Assembly: GCA_930367215.1 (NCBI GenBank)
Contig: OV884059.1
Location: 11,618,945-11,682,944 of the forward strand
DNA from: Pollenia angustigena
Lineage: Eukaryota > Arthropoda > Insecta > Diptera > Polleniidae
Length of the DNA: 64,000 nt
Reading direction: 5' to 3'
The notes beneath the pieces were generated by a model, which worked only from the letters and a program-made list of their open reading frames with translations, had not been told where the DNA came from and ran no database searches. Positions 45,800-57,360 of this stretch are shown here, one piece after another. The stretch's first letter is position 1, and each line of letters opens with the position of its first letter. The position numbers and the translations under genes were made by a program.

Positions 45800-47720
45800 A
45801 TTTAAAAAATTACATATATTGTTGAAAGACTTTAATTTTATTACAAAGAGGCGAGAAAATCCTTATGGGATTTTGGGTGTTTACAACAAATCTTTTAGTA
45901 ATTTGTTTTTTTTTTTTTAAAGATGTGGTAGCTAAAATAACTTTAATTTAAAAAAGTGTAGCATAAATAAAATTATTAAAACTAGAGTTGCCTGACTTTT
46001 GCTTTATAACCATATTTTTGATTTTCTTTGGTTACCTATGAACATTTCCGAGGAATTGGTTTATTTTTAAACGATGAGATGGATAAAAACAATTTTGCAG
46101 TTTCAATACTAAGAAGTTTTGTTAAACATTTAGAACATTTTTGGAGAAATATTAAATTAAGTTTTTTAAAAAGAAGCATTAGAGCTTTTTGGTATTTATA
46201 AAATTTTTTTAGGAATTTGTATTTTCTTAAAATGTGGTAGTTAAAGTTACTTTTAATTAAAATATGTGTAAAACAAATTAAATTTTTTAAAATGGTTACC
46301 AGTTGCCTTACTTTGGGAATTCGGGTATTTACAAAATTATTTTTAGGAATTTGTATTTTTTAAAGATGTGGTGACTTTAGTTTAAAATAAATGTTAAAGA
46401 AACGAAATTGTTTATGCTAGTTGCCAGACTTTTGTTTTATTACCATATTTTTGACTTTCTTTGTTTACTTATGAAAAATTCCGAGGAATTGATTTATTTT
46501 ATAAGATGGCATGCATGAAAAAAATTTTGCGGTTTCAAAACTAAGTCTGTGTTGTCTTATTGACATGATTGCTACTTTATAGGCGAGAGAAACGAGGGGA
46601 AAAGAAACGAGTACACAGATGCATGTACTGTCTTTACGTTTTGCTTTTTCATTCGTTGTTTAATATTGTTATTGTTTTCAATATCAAAAAAGCACACATG
46701 CAAATGCACGACTATACAAAATAAAAAACATGTCGTTAACATGACATGAATCATGTGAACGCCAATTCATGTTCAAAGAAGAAAAAGGAAGAATCTTGTC
46801 AATAAGACATGAGCCGTATGAACTCAGACTAAGAAGTTTCGTTAAACATTTAGAAATTTTTTTTTTTTTGAGAAATATTATATGAAATTTTTTTAAAAAT
46901 GGTCATGGAATTTTGGGTATTTATAAAATTTTGTTAGGAATTTTTAATTCATGAAGATTTGGTTGTTAGGTAACTTTTATAATAAATGATAATTGTAATA
47001 CAAATAAATTTTTTTTAACTAGTTGCTAGACTTTGGGATTTTGGGTATTTAAAATTTTTTTAGAATTTTATTATTTGTTATATTTTTTTGTAGTAACTTT
47101 AATTTAAAATAAGTGTTACAGAAATCAAATTTTTTAAGCAAGCTGCCAGACTTTTGTTTTATTACCGTATTTTCGATGTTTTTTGATTATTTATAAAAAA
47201 ATCCGAGGAATCACTTCTTTTTAACAAGATGAGAAGGATGAAAACAATTGTGCAGTTTCAAAACTAAAAAGTTTTGTTTAACATTTACAAATTTTTGAAT
47301 TTTTTTCAGAAATATTTTATTATTTAAAAAAAAAGCATATGGGATTTTGGGTATTTCTAAATTTTTTTTAGGAATTTGTGTTTTTAATGATGTGGTAGCT
47401 AAATTAACTCTAATTTTAAATAAGTATTAAAAAAATAAAATTTTTAAATGTAGTTGCAATTCCCAGACCTCGGGATTTTGGGTATTTATAAAATTTTTTT
47501 AGGAATTTTTTTAAATTTTATTTTAAATAAAATTTTTTAAAGATGTGGCAGCTGAGGTTTTCTTTAATTGAAAATAAGTGTTAAGCAAATGAAATTTTTC
47601 AAACAAATTTCTTGACAATTTAAAAAAAACGTTGAAAAATTGTGGTTTGACTGAAAAATTTAGAGGAATTTGTCCTTTTTTAATGAATTAAAAAGAAACC
47701 ATTTTTGAAATTCGTTCTTA
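45800..47720. repeat. GGGATTTTGGGTATTTATAAAATTTTTTTAGG array
   Basis: Units recur near 45868, 46180, 46318, 46912, 47040, 47340 and 47475. Each runs GGGATTTTGGGTATTTATAA, AATTTTTTTAGGAATTTG, then GATGTGGTAGCTAAA, AACTTTAATTTAAAATAAGT, and GTTGCCAGACTTTTGTTTTA with ACCATATTTTTGA. A unique interruption at 46545-46825 includes minus ORF 46572-46754 and CATGACATGAATCATGTGAA-like inverted words. Confidence 0.75.
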
Positions 47721-48889
47721 TATTAAAAACTTGTAAAACTTTTTATGATATATATTTTCATTGCAATTATTCTTGCCACAGATAAAATTTAAAACTTACA
47801 ATAAAAAATGGGCTTTTGACACTTTTTTAGCAAATATTAGGCAATTTACTGCAAGAACATTGTACACTTTTTCCATAATGTTGCCTTATGTAAATATAAA
47901 ATTTTTCTAATCTAAGTATTTTGAAAAAAACTTTTTTAAACTTTTAAACTAGAAAAGTAAACCATAACCAAAAGTACTTTAAACTTGTGACCACTTTTTT
48001 ACAGTGTTTGGCTTAAAAAAAGTAACTTTTTACTTATGACTTACAAATTACTGCCGCCCACCAACATCCTTCCTCGCCTCCTCCTGCTACTCCTCAGCCA
48101 TTGCAATTACAATTCATCAATTCCATTGTAATTAAAAATTCTTCTACAGTGTGTAAGTTTGTTTAAATCAACAAAAAAAAAAAAAGATGTTGGCTTAAAG
48201 AGCCTTGCAGCAAATAGTTGCAAAAAAAAACTAGTAACCAATGTTTCTGCTCTAAATAAATTTTACTTACACTTGCACACACATATACAATTTCCAAAAC
48301 AATAGAGTAAGTTAATGTGTGTGTGTATGCGTGTGTTAAGTTTGGGTGTGTATACAAGAGTTTTTTGGCCACAACAAGTTTTCACTGGAAAATAGTAAAT
48401 AGTTTTTTAATTTCATACGAAATGAAAATGGAAAAATCTTTTACAAATGGTCGGCATGTTGCACGTACCCAGACACACAAGCACACACACACTTACACTC
48501 TTTTGGAAAAAAGTGAAAATTGCAGTATAAATTGTAAATTAAAGGTACTCATTTGGAAAATTAAAAGAAAAAAATCAAGTTGTAGTCGGTTATACATTAA
48601 TTAATCTATTGTTTAAATGAAAAAGTATTACTAGCAGATTTTAATAGCAATGAAAATGAAAACTGGGGGAAAACTACATAAATTAAAAGCGTAATCAGCT
48701 ATTTATGATTAATAACAAAAATTAATAATGAAAACACAATATTTATTGTTAAGGGAGGAATAAATGATTTAACAAAGATCTAGTACAACATTTTAGTGAA
48801 AAAAAACTCTTAAAAACATGCATGTTTAATTTAATGTTTCTAGGTCCAATGTTAAGGAAAATTCAAAAAGGACCAGTTAAAGAACAAAA
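47721..48889. other. Unique DNA with CA/GT-rich stretches
   Basis: 48050-48110 is pyrimidine-rich. 48270-48360 and 48465-48500 carry ACACACAC/GTGTGTGT runs with ATACACACC words. A CTTCTACAG/TGT/GTAAGTTTG junction near 48130-48150 looks like splice sites three bases apart. No convincing gene; the ORFs at 48163-48372 and 48317-48604 are antisense to each other over the repeats. Confidence 0.4.
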
Positions 48890-49240
48890 GTACCTACATT
48901 TTTCATTTTATAGGTTCTCATTCACTCAGAACCCTAATGGGGAAAAAGTACCAAAAACAGGTGCGTTTTACGTATTTATTTTGTTAGGAAAATAATATAA
49001 AAATAATCAGAAAGCACCAATTGAAGAACAAAAAAGTACCAAAACTATATACATATGTCGATACATAGAGAAAAATGTTTTGTAAAAAAGTACCAAAAAA
49101 GGTACGATTTTCACCCCTTTAAACAATCGAATTTCCAAAAAGTACCAAAATTTATATTAGAATTTTATAGATAAGTTACGAATGTGAAATAATTATTATT
49201 TCTATTTTATTGATTCAATTTTGTTAGGAAAATAATATAA

Positions 49241-50740
49241 AACAAGTAAGAGTGCTATATTCGGCTATTCCGAATCTTATATACCCTTCACCATGGTTTG
49301 GAAAGAACAGAAGTTTATATATATATTTAAATACATGTATATATACATGTATATTTATAAAATATATATCGTTTAGTTTTATTTAATTATTTGCACATGA
49401 TTGCGTGCTATTAAATATATTAAAAGTTTAATTAATATATAGCACGTTAAGTTTTGATCGAATTTCAGTATTTGGTCATGCCGACATCTTAAAGTATAAA
49501 ATTACCATTTACTTTGGTGATAAAACTTGTAGTCGGGAAGTTCTATGGTTCACGAAAATAGGTATTAAAAAAAAACTATATTTTTGACATTACTTTTTTT
49601 TTTACCGATATTCCGAGTTTTTCTAAAGATTTCCGATATTTTGATATCTAAAACGTATGAATAGGTCATAATACAGCTCTAAAATTTTAGTTTTTATAAA
49701 AATGTTAATGTTTTTAGTCCTTTTTTGGAGTATTTTGCACATAACTTAACCATTTTTAACCGATTTGGCAGATTTATATACCAACGTGCTTAAAAATAAC
49801 ATTTCCATTAAATTGGCTTTTAGGCATATATATATATATATATACCTACATATGTGTACATATATTTAAGCAAACTTAATTATAAAAAAAACAAACTTAA
49901 TTATAAAAAAGAGTAACTTTTGGGATTTCAGTATTTTGATTATAACTCAGCCATTTTTTAACCGATTTGACAGATTTATATACCGACGTGTTGAGCAAGA
50001 AATTTACCATTTATTTGTGTTATAAAACTTGGACTCGGGAAGATCCATGGTTACCGAAAATGGGTATTTAAAAAAAAAAAAAATAATTTTGGTCATAACT
50101 TTTTTGTATCTGAACCGATTTTCCCGAGTACTTTATAAAATATGTTCTACTAAAAATTTCCGATATTTTGGTATATAAGTCATATCCATAGGACATATGA
50201 CAGCCCTAAAATTAACAATTTTTACTTTTTTTTGTACGGGAGGTACCACGCCCACTTCTCCCATCCCGCCCACATTTTGTAGGGTGGTGTGTATTGACAA
50301 CCCAAATGTGTGTACCCAATTTGGAAACTTTGGCTCTTACCGTTCTCCAGATATACAGAAAAAAGCAATAAAAATACAACAACAACAAGGGATTTTTGGA
50401 AAAAATTAGAGGCAGTCGTGGTTTTTTGATCATATCTCAGCCATTTGTGGACCGATCTTGCTGAATTTCAATAGCAAGAAATAGTGGACTATATGTGACA
50501 TAAATGTAAAACAACCTAGCCGCTATCATGTCTGGATTATCCGGAAAACACATATCAAACGTAAGACGGACAGACGGACAGACGGACAGACGGACAGACG
50601 GACATCGTTAAATCAACTTCTCTTCTCATATGGACCCAGAATATATATACTTTATGGGGTCTAAAATCAATATTGTGGAAATTACAAACGTTATGACAAA
50701 CTTATATATACCCTTTTACACCTGTGGTGAAGGGTATAAA
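49241..50740 (+). mobile_element. DINE-1/Helentron-like non-autonomous element
   Basis: It begins AACAAGTAAGAGTGCTATAT with TTCGGCTATTCCGAATCTTA and TATACCCTTCACC. It ends with TATATACCCTTTTACACC and GGTGAAGGGTATAAA. These ends and the GACGGACA microsatellite near the 3' end are features known from the DINE-1/INE-1 family of flies. Internally, a segment with AACCGATTTGRCAGATTTAT and GTTCTATGGTT/GATCCATGGTT words is duplicated (about 49480-49800 and 49940-50060). It is inserted cleanly into one unit of the GTACCAAAA array. No coding sequence; the ORFs at 50197-50433 are internal. Confidence 0.85.
50571..50607 (+). repeat. (GACGGACA)n microsatellite within the DINE-1-like element
   Basis: Four to five tandem copies of GACGGACA. 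A microsatellite at this place is characteristic of DINE-1-type elements. Confidence 0.9.
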
Positions 50741-52150
50741 AATCAAAAAGTACCAATTGAAGAACAAAAAAGTACCAAAAACTTTCGAAAATTTTAATAT
50801 TGAAGTGGGAGCTTATAATTTAATTCATATGTATAAGTCGATACATGAAGAAAAATGTTTTGTAAAAAAGTACCAAAAATAGGTACGATTTTTAACCCTT
50901 TAACGTTCACATTTTGAAAAAGTACCAAATTTATGTTTGTATTTTATAGATAAGTTAAGAATGTGATGTAATTTTTATTTCTATGTTTATTGATTTAATA
51001 TTGTTAGGAAAATAATATAAGAAACAAAAAATAAAAAAGTACCAATTGAAAAACAAAAGAGTAGTAAAAACTATCAAAAATTTTAGTAATGAAGTGGTAG
51101 CTAATAATTTAATGCATATATATCGATACAAAGAGAAAAATGATTTGTTAAAAGAGTACCCAAAATAGGTACGATTTTCAACCCTTTAAACAATTGAATT
51201 TCGAAAAAGTAGCAAATTTATATCAAAATTTTGTAGATAAGTTACAAGTGTTATATAATTACAATAAAAAAATCAGAAAGTACCAATTAAAAATAAAAAA
51301 GTACCAACAATTAACAAAAGTTATATTTAAGTGGGATCTTTTAATTTAATACATATGTATATGTCGATACAAAGAGAAACATGTTTTGTAAAAATGTACC
51401 AAAAATTGGTACGATTTTCACCAGTTAAACGTTCGAATTTCGAAAAAGTACCAAATTTATATTTTTATTTTTAAGATAAGTTACGAATATGATATAATTG
51501 TTGTTTCTATGTTTATTGATTTAATTTTGTCAGGAAAATAATATAAAAAAAATCAGAAAGTACCAATTGAAGAGCAAACAAAGTACCAAAAACTATCGAA
51601 AATTTTAATATTGAAGTGGTGGCCCATAATCTAATACATAGAGAAAAATGTTTTGTAAAAAAAAGTACCAAAAATAGGTACGATTTTCAACCCTTTAAGC
51701 AATCTAAATTCGAAAAAATACCAAATTAATATATGAATTTTATAGTTAACTTACGAGTGTATTTTAATTGTTATTCCTATGTTTATTCAATTAATTTTGT
51801 TAGGAAAATAACATAAAAAAAAAATCAAAAAGTACTAATTGTAGAGCAAAAAAGTACCAAAAACTATCGAAATTTTCATATAGAAGTGGGAGCCTATAAT
51901 TTAATACATATATGATGATACATAGAAAAAAATGTTTTGTTAAAAAAGTACCAAAAATAGAGTACATTTTCACCCCTTCAGCGTTCGAATTTCGACAAAG
52001 TACCACATTTACATTTGTTTTTTTTTAGATAAGTTTAAAATTTGTTTTAATATTTATGTCTCTGTTTATTAATTTAAAAAATAAATGAGGGACAAAAAAG
52101 TTCCAAAATACAGGTTATACCCGTTTACGCCCTTAAAGGGCAGAATTTTC

Positions 52151-53489
52151 AAAAAAAATACCAGACACCTGTACGCTTACTTCTCTAAAGGACAACGTGA
52201 CCACAACAGTTTGAATAAATCGGAAAAAACTGTGATTTTTGAAGAATTTCTTGCCGTTTTTTTATTAGATACTACTTTTTCGAGGGTTCTATTGTGTCAT
52301 ATTTGTTGTATTTTTTATGATTTTATGAATATCACATTTATAAAGTTATTGCAAAGACAACCAATATGACACATATCAACAATTTGTGAATTGATGAAAC
52401 GTATTTTAAAGCAATTCGAAAATTTTTTAACTATTTTTCTTTAAAAAATTTTAACTTCTTTATGAAAAGTAGTAATTATACTCCTTTTTTTAAAAGTAAG
52501 TAGTATGTTATTTTGAAGTGCGTTTATACTGACCAATTATTTATATATAATTAATTTTAAGGCCATTTTCATGGTTGGTAAAATGCTTGCAACATTTTAT
52601 TACTTAAGTGAAGAGTTTACAATTTGTTAACCTCCGATCCATTGTGCAATTTTCATGTTATCTTTTGTTTATATACATACATACGTGTGTATTTTAAGTC
52701 CAAAAAATTGTAACTTTAAATTTAGCAACATTATCACTTTCATCATATATTTTTTTTTTTTTACAAAAAACAAAAGAAATGAAAACTTAAATCTTAAATG
52801 TCTACTCAGATTTGCTCGTATTTAAACACACAATTCCAACAATAATAGATAAATATTCAAGACACTCTATTTTTTTTAAACAAACTTTGAAATACTAGAT
52901 TGTGCTTTGAACAAGGTAAACATAACGGTGTATAAAAAAAGAAAATAAATCTTTTTTAACATGATTTTTTTTAAATGTTTATTCTGGAGTTTTAAGAAAA
53001 GGAAACGCAAAAATAAAAAAAATTTAAATAAATTAAATTTTTTACCGAATAACAACAATTTGAATTACTTAATATATCCAGAAAAATTCATTCCTTTAAT
53101 TCTTCCTTTAAATCTAATTACAATTTAAATCTAATTGCAGGCACTTTTCTTTCCGTGTGCATATAATTTGTAATTAAATAAATTTTCTTTGCCAATTAGA
53201 GTGTGCGTATGAAATTAAAGATTGTTTTTTCTTTTATATATAAAATTACTAATTATTAGTTTTACTTCTTTTTTTAATGCTAAAGAAATGCGTGTGTAAT
53301 TTTAATTTAAGATACACATGTAAAAAATTAGCTACGCCTGACAAATGATTGCTGTTTGTTTTTTTTTTTTTTTTTGGGAGAAACTGTAATTAAGAAAAAA
53401 AGAAAATACATAACCTTAAATAAATATAGCAAACTATGCTAAATGTTCGACTATAAACTAAGCAATAGCAGAATGGCAATTTTAAAGAC
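52151..53489. other. AT-rich unique DNA
   Basis: No gene or array is apparent. One GTAGTAATTATACTCC word near 52470 resembles the GTAGTAG family. The minus ORF 52876-53058 is Phe/Leu/Lys-rich and is probably random. Confidence 0.45.
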
Positions 53490-55765
53490 TGTAAACTTGA
53501 CTATAGACGGGACCAAATAAGAGATTATTGATGAGACTTAAGATATACGGGACTATATACTATAGACGATAATATAGATGAGGCTATAGACGAGACTTTC
53601 GACGGGACTCAAGACGAAACTATACACGAGACTATAGATAAGACAATGGACGAGGCTTAAGACAAGACTATAAACGAGCTTATGGGCGAGTTTATAAGCG
53701 AGACTATAGACGAGTTTATAAGCGAGACTATAGACGAGTTTATAAGCGCGACTATAGATGAGGCTATAAGCGAGACTATAGACGAGTTTATAAGCGAGAC
53801 TATTGACGAGTTTTTAAGCGACTCTATAGATGAGTTTATTCCCGAGACTATAGACGAGTTTATAAGCGGGACTATAGTCGGGTTTAAAGAGCAGTTTATA
53901 AGCGAGACTATAGAGGAGTTTATAAGCGACACTATAGACGAGTTTGTTGACGAGGTTATAAGCCAGACTATAGACGAGTTTATAGCTGAGTTTATAAGCG
54001 AGACTATAGACGAGTATATACATGAGTTTGTAAGCGAGACTATAGACGAGTTTATAAGCGAGACTATAGACGAGTTAATAGACGAGTTTATAAGCGAGAC
54101 TATTGACGAGTTTATAGACGAGTTTATAAGCGATACTATAAACGAGTTTATAGACAAGTTTATAATCGACACTATAGACGAGTTTATAAGCGAAACTATA
54201 GACGAGTTAATAAGCGAAACTATAGACGAGTTTCTAAACAAGTTTATAAGCGAGACTATAGACGAATTTATAAGCGACACTATAGACGAGTTTGTTGACG
54301 AGTTTATAAGCGAGACTATAGACGAGTTAATAGACGAGTTTATAAGCGAGACTATTGACGAGTTTATAGACGAGTTTATAAGCGATACTATAGACGAGTT
54401 TATAGAAAAGTTTATAATCGAGACTATAGACGAGTTTATAAGCGAAACTATAGACGAGTTAATAAGCGAAACTATAGACGAGTTTGTAAACGAGTTTATA
54501 AGCGAGACTATAGACGAGTTTATAAGCGACACTATAGACGAGTTTGTTGACGAGTTTATAAGAGTGACTATAGACGAGCTAATAGACGAGTTTATAAGCG
54601 AGACTATTGACGAGTTTATAAGCGAGACTATTGACGAGTTTATAATCGAGACTATAGACGAGTTAATAAGCGAAACTATAGACGAGTTTATAAATGAGTT
54701 AATAATCGAGACTATAGACGAGTTAATAAGCGAAACTATAGACGAGTTTGTTAACGAGTTTATAAGCGAGACTAAAGACGAGTTTATAAGCGACGAGTTT
54801 ATAAGCGAGACTATTGACGAGTTTGTAGAGGAGCTTATAATCGAGACTATAGACGAGATAATAAGCGTAACTATAGACGAGTTTATAAACGAGTTTATAA
54901 GCGAGACTATAGACGAGTTTATAAGCGACACTATAGACGAGATTGTTGACGAGTTTATAAGCGAGACTATAGACGAGCTTATAAGCGAGACTATTGACGA
55001 GTTAATAGACGAGTTTATAAGCGAGACTATAGACGAGTTTATAAGCGACACTATAGACGAGTTTATAAGCGACACTATAGACGAGATTGTTGACGAGTTT
55101 ATAAGCGAGACCATAGACGAGCTTATAAGCGAGACTATTGACGAGTTAATAAGCGTTACTATAGACGAGTTTATAGACAAGTGTATAATCGAGACTATAG
55201 ATGAGTTTATAAGCGACCCTTAAGACGAGTTTGTTGACGAGTTTATAAGTGAGACTATAGACGAGTTTATAACTAAGTTTATAAGCGAGACTATAGACGA
55301 GTTTATAACTAAGTTTATAAGCGAGACTATAGACGAGTTTATAACTGAGTTTATAAGCGAGACTATAGGCGAGTGTATACACGAGTTTGTAAGCGAGACT
55401 ATAGACGAGTTTATAAGCGATACTATAGACGAGTTTATAGGCAAGTTTATAAGCGAGACTATAGACAAGTTTATAAGCGATACAATAGACGAGTTTATAA
55501 GCGAGACTATAGACGAGTTTATAAGCGATACTATAGACGAGTTTATAAGCGAGACTATAGACGAGTTTATAAGTGAGACTTTAGACGAGTTAATAAGCGA
55601 GACTTTAGACGAGTTTATAAGCGAGACTATAGAATAGATAATAACACTAGATAATAAAAGAAAAAGAAAAAAATCTTTAAAAGAGATAATTGACAATTAA
55701 CTAGATTTTTAAGCAAGACTATAGATAAGACTGTAGACGGGTCTAAAAACGTAAGTAAAGAGATG
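53490..55765. repeat. 12/24-bp GACGAGTTTATAAGCGAGACTATA minisatellite
   Basis: About 2 kb (53670-55635) consists of tandem 24-base units made of two related 12-base halves, GACGAGTTTATA and AGCGAGACTATA. Both edges (53490-53670 and 55635-55765) show more diverged 12-base units such as GACGAGACTATA and ACGGGACTAAAGACG. Because 24 is a multiple of three and the unit avoids stops, frames stay open for 513 codons on the plus strand (53682-55223, repeating ETIDEFIS) and 507 on the minus strand (53657-55180, repeating SSIVSLIN). Other frames are open in shorter runs (RRVYKRDY and its antisense). I treat these as by-products of the repeat, not genes. Confidence 0.95.
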
Positions 55766-56370
55766 TCTAGTCTATAGACTAGGATTTATGTGCGTCCTTT
55801 TACTTTTTGGCGTGTCCTTGGTCCGCTTTTTTTAAAACTTGAATTGTTCTTTACTAAGGTAAATGTGATTAAGAAATTTCAAAATTCAGCGCCAACTCCT
55901 TCTTTTTATTTGTCAAATCGTTATATGGGAACAACGATAAAGTGAACCGTTGCGTTGTGGAGGGCTCATTTTGTCCATTCTCATATTTCCCTTACTGACT
56001 TCGTGATTGTTTAGCTAACCGTATTTTGCGAATTAAATGCTCCCCTTTCAATACTTCGTTGACATTTATGAAGAATATTTTACTAGATTCCGTAGTCATA
56101 GTGTAGTCTAATGTATAGTCTTGACTAAAGTCTTATATAAAGATTTCTTTCGAAAATAAACTAAAGTCTTCTCCCAAGTCTAGCTTTCATTTATTTCCAA
56201 TCTGTAGTAGTTTTATAGTAAAACATTTAGTCCGTTAAAAAATCTTTACGTTGATAGTCTAGTGTATTTTCTAATCTACAGCTTAGTCTACGGTCTATTT
56301 TTAGTCGGTTCTATACTTAACTTTATGGTATAATCTGTAGTCTTCTACTTAGTCTCTAAACCAGTCATAA
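55766..56370. other. AGTC-rich flank of the minisatellite
   Basis: 56080-56350 is rich in TAGTCT, GTATAGTCTTGACTAAAGTC and CTAGTC words, the complement of the GACTA words in the minisatellite. The rest is unique. No gene. Confidence 0.4.
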
Positions 56371-56548
56371 CCACTCCATAGACTCGCGAGCAGTCAATAA
56401 TTGTATTTTTCACACAGACACGGCCGGCAGTTCACATGTATACAACAACTTTGTTCGGGCCACTCCATAGTCTCGCGAGGCAGTCAATAATCGTATTTTT
56501 TACACAGACACGGTCGGCAATTCATATGTATACAACAACTTTTTTTGT
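56371..56548. repeat. 89-bp direct duplication
   Basis: CCACTCCATAGACTCGCGAG starts at 56371 and CCACTCCATAGTCTCGCGAG at 56460. Both continue with CAGTCAATAATTGTATTTTT (or C variant), ACACAGACACGG, GGCAGTTCACATGTATACAA and CAACTTTGTT. The unit is GC-richer than its surroundings and of unknown origin. Confidence 0.85.
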
Positions 56549-56699
56549 TGCTTGGTTATCACTGCTCTAAACTATATGTATAAGCTCATCTATCTATTGC
56601 CCAGTCCCATAAATTACTTAAACTAAAATTCTTAATTGTGAAAACTTTCTGCATGGTTTTTCAAGGGTTAATCTCTAATAAATTTTCCAGTCAACTTAC

Positions 56700-56760
56700 C
56701 TCAAATCTATTGTTGATAACGGTGAAATAATTTCTTTTGTGTATTTGTGTTTATTAAAAT
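56700..56760 (-). CDS. Candidate 61-nt exon of a minus-strand gene
   Basis: On the minus strand the segment is preceded by TACTTTGTCTTTTTTTACAG, a strong polypyrimidine tract with acceptor AG, and followed by GTAAGTTGAC, a consensus donor after GAG. Only one frame is open. It starts with two bases completing a codon, then reads FNKHKYTKEIISPLSTIDL, and ends with AG (phase 2). Joined to 14682-14722, the AG plus G makes Arg and the reading continues with IIKPPIDRILLQE. I do not recognise the protein family. The exon lies about 600 bp from the mariner copy and 42 kb from the next good exon. Confidence 0.7.
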
Positions 56761-57360
56761 CTGTAAAAAAAGACAAAGTAATAAAAAAGAAAAATTATCA
56801 TTAATAATAATGAATTAAGACACGAAACAAAATATGTGAATTAAAATTATAATTTTTAGTCAAATGAGGCAAATAAAAGACCTACAAGAAACATAAATTA
56901 AGACATTTTGTAAAGAAAAAGCAGGCGGTAGAATAAGCATTTTGTAAAAAAAAAATCGTAAATCATATTGTAATCTCAAAATTAACTGTCAGGCAACAGT
57001 CTTATTTAAAAAATTTAAGCTTTTAATTCTAAAATATTAGTCTAAATAGACTTTTGAAATATTTTCACAGTCTTATTAAAAGTGTTGAATGAAATAAATT
57101 AAGCTAAACGGTTAATTTAAATATTTAAAAGCACCTAAACTGAAATGTTAATAATAATTGGATTTTGAAATTTTGACAGTGGACAGCTGAAAGGGTGAAT
57201 GTAAAAATTAAGCTAAGTTATAGCGCAAATGCTTAAATATGCAAAAATATGCTTTTAAAATCGGCTTTTAAATATTAATAATTAATCAAAAGAAATAGTA
57301 ATATTAATATCAGATATAAAAGTTTTTATGTTAGGAAATAACATAAATAACCAAAGTGTG
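56761..57360. other. AT-rich intron-like DNA
   Basis: On the minus strand this is upstream of the 56700-56760 exon, with its pyrimidine tract at 56763-56790. No other gene or repeat is seen. Confidence 0.5.

Larger units (their letters stand above)
48890..52150. repeat. AAAAAGTACCAAAAATAGGTACG array, about 265-280-bp unit
   Basis: Each unit contains AAAAGTACCAATTGAAGAAC, AAAAAGTACCAAAAACTATC, ATGTCGATACATAGAGAAAA, AATGTTTTGTAAAAAAGTAC, AAAATAGGTACGATTTTCAA, and TTGTTAGGAAAATAATATAA. The last word occurs at about 49222, 51001, 51530 (variant) and 51797; the differences are multiples of about 265 once the insertion at 49241-50740 is removed. ORFs here, including 51800-52006 and 52085-52369, are repeat-derived. 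Confidence 0.85.

Noticed and set aside
48095..48150. Plus-strand exon after CTCCTGCTACTCCTCAG ending at GTAAGTTTG
   Set aside because: The acceptor is strong, but a second acceptor lies three bases before the donor, the encoded peptide is unremarkable, and the strand is opposite to the better-supported exons.
53657..55223. 513- and 507-codon ORFs as genuine protein genes
   Set aside because: Both arise from the same 24-bp tandem unit, are antisense to each other, and have no start context, splice signal or non-repeat portion.
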